Of a DNA stretch of 64,000 bases, positions 49,665 through 59,203 are shown piece by piece. This DNA comes from Haematobia irritans. Lineage: Eukaryota; Arthropoda; Insecta; Diptera; Muscidae. The DNA lies in NCBI RefSeq assembly GCF_050003625.1, contig NC_134399.1, forward strand, positions 220,404,975 to 220,468,974. The letters are read 5' to 3'. The translations under genes and the position numbers were made by a program. How positions within the stretch are numbered: position 1 is the first letter of the stretch; each line of letters begins with the position of its first letter. The notes under the pieces are model-generated. The model was not told the origin of the DNA. It saw only the letters and a program-made list of their open reading frames with translations, and searched no databases.

Positions 49665-50232
49665 TTATGTCTTAAGACCTGTTTGATGACGCTTTACTCT
49701 AGCATATGGTCCAACAGCTGGATCCATTATAAAATCGTACAATACACGCACCCAACTTGTATGTTGGGGCATTGTGTCATAAAATTCGGGCGCAATTTTC
49801 TTTACTTCTGGCAAGCGGGAACCAGGAACAGCAGGAAAATCATGGTGTTCATTGTGATAGCCGACATTAAATGTTATCCAGTTTAGGGGACCATAATACG
49901 AATATGTTTCGAATCCTTTGGCAAACATATAATGTTCGGATATAAAATGACCTGCAACAGGATGTAAACCCATGGCTAAAATGGAACCTATAACCAAATA
50001 GGCCATAGCTTTCCAACCGAAGAAGTATACAACGCAGAAATTAAAAGTCAACTGTATGACGGTGTTTATTATTTCCAAACGTGTTGGGGGTTTAGGATTG
50101 ATTATCAGAGGGCGAAATATGTAGAAAAATGGTTGCAAACAAACCCAAATAAATTTACCAAAGGTTGTATTGAATAATTTCGCCTCCACTAAAGTTGGAA
50201 TATCAGTGTCAATTACTTCATTTCCTTGATAC
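49665..50232 (-). CDS. ifc: Desaturase coding exon 3
   Basis: 568 nt from acceptor TTTTTTACTTTTAG (ending 50233) to TAA at 49667-49665. It encodes residues 133-321 with the third histidine box and the conserved C-terminal catalytic part. The first base completes the arginine codon AGG. Confidence 0.93.
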
Positions 50233-53200
50233 CTAAAAGTAAAAAATATTTAGTATATAAGTTAAAAAATAGTAATATGAAATGGAAAAAATATTAAAAT
50301 TATTAAAAAAAAAGCTTTGACTCTCTCCCTCTTGGATATTAAAACTAGAACTGTGAAATTTTCTCTTCAATTCCAAACATTCCAAAGACAAAAGTAAAGA
50401 CAATGACCTTTTTATCATATAATGCCCAAGCCCTTAATTAAAACTCATAGCGAAACCTCTCAAACTTGGACACTCTGAAAAGCGGACACTTTTCAAAAGT
50501 GGACAACTTTCGTGAGACATATATTATCACATTAAAAGTAACTTCTTATAAGCGGACACCTTCCAAATGTGGAAAAAATTTAGGCGACCGTGGGTGCCCA
50601 CTTTTGAGAGGTTTCACCGTGCTGGATTTTACCGTAAAGACCTTTCTTGTTATTTTATTTTTTATTAATTGGGATTTCTGAGCTATCAACATATTTAAAA
50701 TAAAATTTGAATACTCGACTTCGAAAAAAAAATGGAATATGCTTAAAATTCAAATTCAAACATTTTTTAATCTCTACTGTTTATTTCAAATTCGCCGGAA
50801 CAATTGATTTATTAAAATACCTAATATAAGATACCAACATTATTAGCTAATTTTTTCATCCAGCAAAACCTACAGTTTGATAAACTTTTTTGTATGTCTT
50901 GGATGACGAAATTCTTTGTGTGCACACGATTTATAGTCACACCAAATTTTGGTTCAATATCAAATTCGTGATAAATTCATTACGAAATTTCTTTAATTAT
51001 TGTAAACCCTTGGGTATATATATTTTTTTTTTTTTTGTATGTTCAATTCCTTATCATATCTTCTTAACAAATACACTTTATTACATTATACGTCATTCAC
51101 ATTACACTTAGATTTCGAGTCTAATCTGAATGGGCTATTAGGAAAACCTAAATGGGTTTGAACGATTAATTAAAAATGGCTACATAATTGTATTAACTTT
51201 GTTCCGTAGTGTACTTTTGGTAGCTCTTTGATATACTAAGATGTCATCCATGACGGACTTAAGCTTAGATACTAGAGGTGTGCACGTGACGCGAAATTGT
51301 CGTTACTCACGAAAATGTTCGTGACTCACGCGTGAGTCGTGATTCACGCTGACGGCAACGGCGTGAGCGTGAGTCACGAAAATTATATCTTCGTGATTGT
51401 GCGTGAGTAACGAATTTCGGAAAAACACACTCACGAAAATTATTCCGCGTACGAACATAAAATGCTTACGAGTTGAATTCATTTATAATTTTAGTGACAC
51501 CCTAGATGTAAAGAGTTTTAAAACGCTCTCGATTTTAATCATACTCACGTTTTCAATCAGGTTCTATAGGTAAATTACTCATAAAATTATTCGTGAGTCA
51601 CAAGGTTTTTCGTGAGTCACGATATTTTTCGTGAGTCATGACATTTAAAAGATTTTCGTGCGTGAGTACAAATTTTCTTTTCGTGAGCGTGAGTCCTACC
51701 AAAAAATATCATGTGTGAGTGTGCGTGAATAAGATTTCTCCGTCGTGGGTGTGCGTGAGCGTGAGCAAAATTTTACTCACGTGCACACCTCTATTAGATA
51801 CACTTGCATATACCTTTCAATATTAGCAAATATTGGTCAATATAAGCATGTCAAAAATGAATTAATACAAATTAATTTTTGGCCAGTTCAAATGTTAGAT
51901 ATCCATTACAATGCAACACGTAGTAGAAATTCTCCCAAGACAATAAGACATTTTCATACTGCTAATGTTTGGTTTAAAGATTGAAACTTTTGTGAATATG
52001 GATTGTCATGTTACTGATTGGAAACTGTTTCGACTAATAATGTTGGCCAAAATCGGCTAATCATCTCAAATAAAGATGTCGATAAGGGGATATTTTTTAC
52101 GAAAATTTTTTGAAAAGTCGAAAATTCGATTTCTCCATATTTTGAAAAAGTCCACGGTACAAGTACTCTTCAACGCTTAGTGTCCCAAAAATACAACAGC
52201 TCAGAACTATGTCGAACTACAAACCATGCCATATAAGTCCGATACTGCGATAGTTCAGAATCAGACATTTAGGAAAACCAATTTTAAGTCAAACAGAATT
52301 TATTGATATTTTGAATGGAGAGGTATTTGCTAGTTGGAATCAAAGACAATAAACTTTAGGAAGATAGGAAATTGGCTTGCGTCATACCAAATGTTGCATT
52401 TACCTTGTTAGTTCCATACATGTTTGTAATTTTTTTATTTGTTTCTCCGTTTTTATTTTTTAAATGAAAAACTTAATTTTCTTAATGAAACAATGTTAAA
52501 TTTTAGGCAACAAAAAAAATACATTTTCCCCTTTATGGAAATTTATTTCGTGCACTTAATTTCTTTTTATTTACATTTTACTGCTATGTAAATACTTGTC
52601 GTATACGCGTTTGGTTCGATAAACGAAAAGTATGAAACTAACACCATAAATGGTTCCTTCCTAAAGTTTATTGTCTTTGATTGGAATAATATAAGTTCAT
52701 ATGTTCAAGAGGCACTAAGATATAGGACATTTCTTATTATTGAATTTGAATAACTAACAAGTACACATTGTATTTAAGACAAAAATTGTAAAATACATAG
52801 AAAAATTAAACAATATAGTAAAGCACAAAAATGACAGACGACCTCACGCCATTGTCAAAATTCAGATAAATATTTTCTTCAATTTATTAAATATTGTGAG
52901 CATGTAAAATTTATAAATGAATTATTGTATTTCTGAAAATGTAAAATTTGATTCTAATACCCTGTAGGAATTTCTCGAACTCAAACTAACTATTTACTAA
53001 CTAATTTGAGGCGACTTTATGCAGTCTTGAGTCAGTTGAATTTTTCCCAAACTCACTTTTTCTCGATCAGCAATGAGTTACCTTTTCATTCACTCTAAGC
53101 TGATGCATATTTAAGTAAGGTAAAGTCATGGAAACAATTCAAATAAACAAACAAAAAATATGTATTGACTTCCATAATTGTCAATTTAGATTTGGCTTTT

Positions 53201-56200
53201 TATATTTGTTTCAATTTAGCTTGTAATTTTAGATAACTGTTGTAATTTTTTGCCACGGATCGCGGTAAGTAACATATAAATGCATAATTAAAATGCAATT
53301 TAATAATTAAACTTTAATTTTTTCCACTAGAACCCATCATTATCAGTGACGGAATAAATGGAAACTTCGATTAAAAGTATTAAATGGCTATTTGAGGACG
53401 AAGATATTAGGAAATACACTTAAGCCTTTTGGACTTCCCTGACGAATGCCACTTCCATTCAGTGTGCGTCATTACAAAAGTAGGTACAACTCCCTCTGAG
53501 TTAAACGAGAAAATTAAGACAAGACTCAAACTCAAGACAAGATGAACTAAACTAATATTACCCGAATTTTTAGTTACGTTATATTTTATTTATTGTAAAA
53601 TAATTTAAAAAATCTGAATTATTATTTTTAATTAATTCAAACTAGAATGAATCAAAAATAATAAAACAAAAACAAAATATTTTATTATCCACAAATAGCT
53701 CACCATAAACTAATCAGTTAAGAGCTAACTCATAGTATGCTCATATATTATCAGCCTAATGCCCTGTTCCTGTATATCGAACGAAAACCAGTTAGAAAGA
53801 AAGGCAGTCACTCGAATTCGAATGAATTTGGGTTTTTCTATTTTTGAAAGTTCGATTCGTATGTATGAGAATACATTGATTATTAAAAATGAGTATTTTT
53901 AAATTTTTGGCCTGAGAATTCATTCAAATGTTAACAATGCTTTTACTTTTTTCTTGACACTTATTGTATATGTTCGTTTATTACTCGACAACAAAATATG
54001 AAGTGACTTGCCTTTCGAAATAAAAGAACAAAAATCAATTTTCTTTCGTTTGGAATACGAAAGAAAGCTTTCGTTTGATATACAGGAACAGGCCATAAAG
54101 TTAACTCACTTTGAGCTAACTTTTGGTTAGTTGAAGCTTATTTCCTACAGGGTAATAAAGGCGAATATTACTACTACTACAAACCATCAGCGTTGCCAGA
54201 ATTGTTTCACCAAAAACCGCTAGATTTGTCCAAAAAACTAGCCAAAAAAAGCTAAAAAATTTAAAAAAATAGCTAGAAAAAAAGCTAAATTTTTTTGTAT
54301 CAAAAGTCACATTTTTGAATTAAAATTTAGCAAACTTAAAGGCTTTATTTCACTTAAAAAGCATAATATTTTAATTGTATTCAATTTAATTCCATTTCTG
54401 TGAGACTGTAAGAAAATTTAAGTCATATTAGCTCTGTTGGCGTACTCGATACATTTTGATTACTATCACAAATTTTTACTGGAAGTCCTTCGTTTATATT
54501 TCCTTGTAAAAACATTTTTCTCAGTGAACTTGCAATTGTCAGTTGGTTAATCATGTCACATAGAACTGCATTAGCAAATGTCACATAGAACTGCATTAGA
54601 AAATATCTATATATTTCGTTTTAACTGAATTAATGATAAATTCGTGAACGTGTACACTTCTCCTAATTTTACCCAAGAGAATAAAACCCATTATAACTGT
54701 CTTGCAAGTTTATAATGAATAACTTTTATTCGAAAATTTCCCAAACCTACTGTTGTCCAATTTTCGTAAATGTAAATCCATCCCATTAATAAATAGCAGA
54801 TTTGTTTTGATCCTATCACTACGAATTTTTTATTGCATTTTTTGGTGTTAAAAAAATAATACCACATTCAAAACTTTATTTCCTTAATTATTTCTATGTT
54901 AGGTTCCAAAGATTTTGTACACTAATGATTTTTGTATTGATTCCGAGTCAAATTTGAATTTATTCGTTTTCTCAGCTTTTTCTTCATGAGCTATCACAGT
55001 GCTTTAAAAACGTGCTAACGAAAACTTAAATTTTCAAATTCAGACTCGACTTTAAGTAGAAATTAGATAAAAACGAAGTTTTATCCACATTTCAATAGGA
55101 ATATGCCGAAAAAAAAGCCAAAAATAGCTAAAAGGATCATGAAAAAAAGCCAGAAAAAAAGCTAAAAGCTAAGTGCATTTTTTTCCCGCTAAACGTCTTC
55201 AAAAAAAGCCAAATCTAGCGGGAAAAAAGCTAAATTGGCAACGCTGCAAACCATGCTAAAACTACAACAATAAGTTCAGATATTTTGCTGAGCCTCTTAA
55301 AGTTTCCTGATGAATTAAGACTACCTTTCAAAATACTTGTACCAATGAAAAAGTCGTACCCTTTAAAAAGTCGAAGAATTTACGGTTAATGTTATAAAAC
55401 ACACAAATAATATTCTTTCGAATAACAATAAACATTTCATCGAATTTCTTCCATTGTTTAATGACAAAAGTCATTTAATTCGAATTGATGAATTGCCATT
55501 AAAGCTACTGGCTACCTTGTGTCGGACTGAAGAATACCAATTCAAATGCTCTCAATCAAATCAATTACCGATGAACCATTTTTGGCTTCACTATAATTAA
55601 ATCTATAGTTGGAAGCATATGTACAAACTAAAATAATTTATATGTTATTTATGTATATTGAAATATTTTAAAATAAGTTTTTATTTGCAAATTGGGATTT
55701 TCGTATTTGAACAGAATAACGCCATCGATAAAAAAGAAAGTTATTAATATTGGTTAATAGCATTAATATGTGACATTTATATTGTTAGCAAATGTACACA
55801 CCAAACACACACACACATATACTCACAAATAACCATACCATAATACGTGATATTATTTTTCTATGTTATTTTTAATAAAGTACCTTTACTATCAACAAGC
55901 AATCTATTTGCAACTACAGTTGATAAGATTCTAGAATTGAAGAGTTTTTGTTAGAAGTTTAAACAAAAGGGTAAACTTTTGTGAATGTATGTAAAATTTA
56001 TATTTGTTTACATATCAATGACATCACAATTCATCCTAGAATGAATTGCGCCCGACCCTTTTTCTAGGCAAAGCGTGCAATTTGGTTCTTCTACGTAAAT
56101 GTTATGAAGACAACGCCTTTATAAATGTGGACATTTCATTGAATTTCGTTCAATAGAAGAGTTTGAAGGTAAGGTAAATAATTAAATAAATCGAACAATT

Positions 56201-56948
56201 CAGAAGTGTATGGATATAATTAAACACACTTGAGAAATAAAAATTTGTATTATATTTAAAAAGATTATCGCCCATATACAAAAAAATTAAAGATAAGCTA
56301 TCAATAAATTATTTTTATATGGACATATTTTATATTATTAAATTAGATTCCGAAAAAAATGTTGTTAACTTCTGCACCCAATTTTGCTTAAGGATTGCAT
56401 TTAGTCTATACGGCAATTTTATGCTTTCTGAGATTTCAGTAAATATTAAGACAACGCCCTTCATAAAAACCACTCACCTGTGATGCTCCAAATGATATTT
56501 CCTAAACGATATTGACATCGGTAACCCAATAGGAAGGTTACAAATGAATCCAAGTATTCTATTAGACATCGGCCGGCTAAATCCAAATGCCAAATTATGA
56601 GAGATCTCATGGACAGCCAACATAAGGGAGTGATTGATAACTCCTCCGAAGATATATGCGGTTAATATCAAAAGTGGCCACGAGAAGTTTTTTACAATAA
56701 ACAGAGATAATATCTGAATCAAAACCATGCTCCCTGCTACCCACTTAAATTTTGGATCACAGCCATAAAGCTTTTTTATTTGGGGGTATTTTTCCAGTAT
56801 GATTTTTCGCCGAGAGGCGTGAGGTTCCTCTGTATAAACCCATTCGAAATCTGTCCGGCTAACTTCCTAAGAACAATAAAATATTACACATCAATTAATT
56901 AATAGCCCTCCCTTATCCGTTCTTGTATTGTTTACTCACCTGCCCCAT
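49665..56948 (-). CDS. ifc: Sphingolipid delta-4 (dihydroceramide) desaturase, spliced gene
   Basis: The coding sequence is join(49665..50232, 56478..56866, 56940..56948) on the minus strand: 966 nt, 321 aa, the usual length for this family. The enzyme sits in the ER membrane and introduces the trans 4,5 double bond that turns dihydroceramide into ceramide. The three histidine boxes of the di-iron desaturase centre are HEISH (residues 89-93), HLEHH (128-132) and NEHHD (260-264). The protein opens [20 protein letters not shown], where Gly2 is a likely N-myristoylation site, as known for DES1. Hydrophobic stretches at about 45-85, 105-122 and 190-222 fit membrane segments. The start ATG (56948-56946) has G at -3 and G at +4. 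Introns follow GT-AG: intron 1 is phase 0 and 73 nt, intron 2 splits codon 133 after its second base and is 6245 nt. No frameshift or stop breaks the frame. In Drosophila the orthologue infertile crescent is needed in spermatogenesis. Confidence 0.95.
50451..50623. mobile_element. Small MITE, GAAACCTCTCAAA ends
   Basis: Inside intron 2 of the desaturase. CGAAACCTCTCAAACTTGGA on the left pairs with CCCACTTTTGAGAGGTTTCA on the right. Internal AAGCGGACAC motifs repeat. The ends recall pogo/Tc1-type elements; the target duplication is not clear. Confidence 0.6.
51273..51793. mobile_element. hAT-type MITE with perfect 8-bp TSD, CGTGAGT-rich
   Basis: The 521-bp element has 17-bp perfect inverted ends TAGAGGTGTGCACGTGA (YARNG pattern) and the exact duplication TTAGATAC (51265-51272, 51794-51801). 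The interior is built of GTGAGTCACGA/TCGTGAGTCAC motifs in both directions, so it is highly self-complementary. Lies in the desaturase intron 2. Confidence 0.9.
52338..52683. mobile_element. MITE with 26-bp inverted ends
   Basis: AATCAAAGACAATAAACTTT followed by AGGAAG at 52338 is repeated exactly in reverse complement at 52658-52683. About 294 bp lie between. The termini beyond the perfect match are uncertain. Confidence 0.75.
52960..54152. mobile_element. TA-flanked element, CCCTGTAGGAA ends
   Basis: Starts CCCTGTAGGAATTTCTCGAA and ends TTATTTCCTACAGGG, with TA at 52958-52959 and 54153-54154. 1193 bp including a nested MITE at 53761-54095. The right end TTTCCTACAG mimics a splice acceptor but is the transposon terminus. 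Confidence 0.7.
53761..54095. mobile_element. Nested MITE, CCTGTTCCTGTATAT ends
   Basis: GCCCTGTTCCTGTATATCGA on the left and ATATACAGGAACAGGCC on the right are inverted with two mismatches over about 26 bp. It lies inside the 52960-54152 element. Confidence 0.75.
54188..55246. mobile_element. Non-autonomous hAT element, copy 2
   Basis: 1059 bp, ends CAGCGTTGCCA inverted, exact 8-bp duplication CAAACCAT (54180-54187, 55247-55254). Inverted relative to copy 1 at 35334-37057 and lacking the 665-bp extra segment of that copy. Located in desaturase intron 2. Confidence 0.9.
55382..55791 (+). repeat. 410-bp duplicated segment, copy 1, with open frame
   Basis: Matches 63571-63980 base for base apart from a few substitutions and with no indels. 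The frame ending TAA at about 55599 stays open for about 70 codons in both copies (residues include [20 protein letters not shown] and [15 protein letters not shown]). Upstream, 55265-55370 has another open frame ([11 protein letters not shown]) that would join it by a single frameshift near 55365. I do not recognise the protein; it could be a gene or transposon fragment. Confidence 0.7.
56478..56866 (-). CDS. ifc: Desaturase coding exon 2
   Basis: 389 nt between acceptor TTGTTCTTAG (ending 56867) and donor CAG/GTGAGT (from 56477). It encodes residues 4-132 and the first two bases of codon 133, including the first two histidine boxes. Confidence 0.93.
56940..56948 (-). CDS. ifc: Desaturase coding exon 1 (MGQ)
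   Basis: The first coding exon holds only ATG GGG CAG and is followed by the donor GTGAGT. Too short to appear as a reading frame by itself; it is inferred from the match to the family start MG(Q/S) and from the splice consensus. The 5' UTR and transcription start upstream of 56948 were not located. Confidence 0.85.
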
Positions 56949-57069
56949 TTCTAAGTAGTCTATTAGTCAATACTAAATAATACTACGACTACTTAGATTT
57001 CGAGATAAAAAGCTGCGACGACAAAATGACACAATGACAAAATGAACATTTCCTACATTTCAAATTCTA

Positions 57070-57112
57070 CATGAAGATAACTTTCGATAACAGGGTTATC
57101 GAAAAAACTAAA
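57070..57112. repeat. TTCGATAAC-AGG-GTTATCGAA palindrome, copy near the gene start
   Basis: A 9-bp inverted repeat around AGG, followed by AAAAACTAAAGGGCGACAC. The same palindrome and a similar tail recur at 57930-57970, and part of the tail appears inverted at 57851-57875. It is 130 bp upstream of the desaturase start codon. It could be a remnant of the element at 57901 or a regulatory site; nothing proves either. Confidence 0.5.
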
Positions 57113-57173
57113 GGGCGACACATGTACCAAACAAAAACAAAAAAACAAATGAGAAGCAAAAAACGGACCTTAA

Positions 57174-57428
57174 TGCTTAGTACTAAGTTCGTTTATGCGA
57201 AACACGAATATCTTCATATATCTCCGTTAATAGGGTCTCAAAACCAGATATGTTAACTTATTTATGCGAAATAATATACCTGGCTACTTTTTCGTGCGAA
57301 AAATCCAGGGTTGTATAAATATGTTCTTTAAAATGATCAAAACAAAGATTTCGCATTTATTCCGCGCTAACTTTTTTTATATGAAGTATAACAGTTTTTC
57401 GCGCGAAAACGTGATCTTAGTACTAGGC
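57174..57428. mobile_element. TTAA-flanked MITE, CTTAGTACTAAG ends
   Basis: 255 bp between two TTAA (57170-57173, 57429-57432). The ends TGCTTAGTACTAAG and CTTAGTACTAGGC are inverted partners. TTAA targeting suggests piggyBac- or Kolobok-type mobilisation. It sits about 230 bp upstream of the desaturase start codon. Confidence 0.65.
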
Positions 57429-57900
57429 TTAAAACATAAACGCCGTACATATCATTACTAACGAAATTTTTGAAATTTCTAGTTTGGATGGGAAAGTGAT
57501 TTTGAACTTTCGAAAAAGCGATATACATTACAAACGAAATCAAATTTTTTACATTTCGACTTTTGTATAGCAAGCGAGATTTTGAGCATACTGTGAATTA
57601 TGATCTCTAGAGACAAGAAATCTCCACGTCAGAAACACTATCTAGGTCTCCACATTGCAGGCCCCTTTCAAGTTCCGTTACTAGTTTTGTGTGTGAATTC
57701 CATTGTCAGTGTCACGACCACCACCACAAGATTGCATAGCTTTAGTCGGGGTTGATTGCCGTCACGTGGGGCCCGTTAAATTGTACGGTAATGATATTTT
57801 CCAATATGTTTCTCGGCTCCATAGATTGTTCATTCATTTTTTGTAGTATGCGTGTCACCCTGTTTTTTCGATAACACTGATTTATAAACATCGTCATTTC

Positions 57901-59171
57901 ACCTGCGTGAAGATAGCGACGTCGCTAACTTTCGATAACAGGGTTATCGAAAAAATAACAGGGTGACACAGAGACGACAAAAACTGAATTAATATAAGAC
58001 GGACAGACAGAATATTTAATGAAATTTATGTATTTCCGTGCTTAAAAACAACGATTTATACACAGAATATGGTAGAGAACAGCTTTACCTACAATTTGGT
58101 GTGCCACATGTGCCTGTTCAATGATATTTAGCTTGGTTATTATTGGGTACTGGTGGTCAGGACACTATTTCCCATGTGGAGTCCAGGAATGGACTTCGTA
58201 CACAAAAGTGACAACGGAACTTGATAGAGGGCATCAATACCTACAATTTGGTATACCACATGTATCTGGGAAACGCCGAGTGTAGAACAAAATTTTCCAG
58301 AAACTGTTGGACGCACTGGTGGTCAGGACAGTATTTCCAGCGCTGAGGCCAGGAATGGACTTCGTACACAAAAGTGACAACGGATATTGATAGAGAGCAT
58401 CAATACCTACAATTTGGTATACCACATGTATCTGGGAAACGCCGAGTGTAGAACAAAATTTTCCAGAAACTGTTGGACGCACTGGTGGTCAGGACAGTAT
58501 TTCCAGCGCTGAGGCCAGGAATGGACTTCGTACACAAAATTGACAACGGATATTGATAGAGGGAATCAATACCTACAATTTGGTATACCACATGTATCTG
58601 GGAAACGCCGAGTGTAGAACAAAATTTTCCAGAAACTGTTGGACGCACTGGTGGTCAGGACAGTATTTCCAGCGCTGAGGCCAGGAATGGACTTCGTACA
58701 CAAAAGTGACAACGGATATTGATAGAGGGCATCAATACCTACAATTTGGTATACCACATGTATCTGGGAAACGCCGAGTGTAGAACAAAATTTTCCAGAA
58801 ACTGTTGGACGCACTGGTGGTCAGGACAGTATTTCCAGCGCTGAGGCCAGGAATGGACTTCGTACACAAAAGTGACAACGGAACTTGGTAGAAGACATCA
58901 ATACCTACAATTTGGTATACCACATGTATCTGGGAAACGCCGAGTGTAGAACAAAATTTTCCAGAAACTCTTGGACGCACTGGTGGTCAGGACAGTATTT
59001 CCAGCGCTGAGGCCAGGAATGGACTTCGTACACAAAAGTGACAACGGATATTGATAGAGAGCATCAATACCTACAATTTGGTATACCACATGTATCTGGG
59101 AAACGCCGAGTGTAGAACAAAATTTTCCAGAAACTGTTGGACGCACTGGTGGTCGCTATCTTCACGCAGGT
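57901..59171. mobile_element. TIR element filled with a 166-bp tandem array, 8-bp TSD
   Basis: Perfect 20-bp inverted ends ACCTGCGTGAAGATAGCGAC at 57901-57920 and 59152-59171. The exact duplication GTCATTTC is at 57893-57900 and 59172-59179. The left interior has the TTCGATAACAGGGTTATCGA palindrome; about 84% of the element is the array at 58086-59151. The ends do not fit the hAT YARNG pattern; an 8-bp target is also made by P-type elements, so the superfamily is open. No transposase. Confidence 0.85.
58086..59151. repeat. 166-bp tandem array, about 6.4 units
   Basis: ACCTACAATTTGGTATACCA recurs at a constant 166-bp step from about 58242 to 59070, preceded by a diverged first unit at about 58090. 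Units 2-6 are nearly identical, differing at places such as GATATTG/GAACTTG. Each minus-strand frame of 82 codons spans unit boundaries, and because 166 is not divisible by 3 no frame continues; I do not regard them as genes. Confidence 0.93.
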
Positions 59172-59203
59172 GTCATTTCAGTTAATTATCGCATGATTGA
59201 CAA

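Larger units (their letters stand above)
50240..56477 (-). other. Desaturase intron 2, loaded with transposons
   Basis: 6245-nt intron. It contains at least six elements (50451-50623, 51273-51793, 52338-52683, 52960-54152 with a nested one, 54188-55246) and the 410-bp duplicated segment at 55382-55791. Stretches between them (50640-51260, 51810-52330, 55800-56470) show nothing recognisable. Confidence 0.85.

Noticed and set aside
54141..54187. Splice-acceptor-like TTTCCTACAG followed by an open stretch, suggesting a hidden plus-strand exon
   Set aside because: The acceptor is the right terminus of the TA-flanked CCCTGTAGGAA element, so an exon border there is not supported. The open frame further right is reported only as an unexplained segment.
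58234..59146. Five near-identical 82-codon minus-strand frames
   Set aside because: They fall at the 166-bp period of a tandem array, and each covers the same DNA in two frames, so they are products of the repeat.
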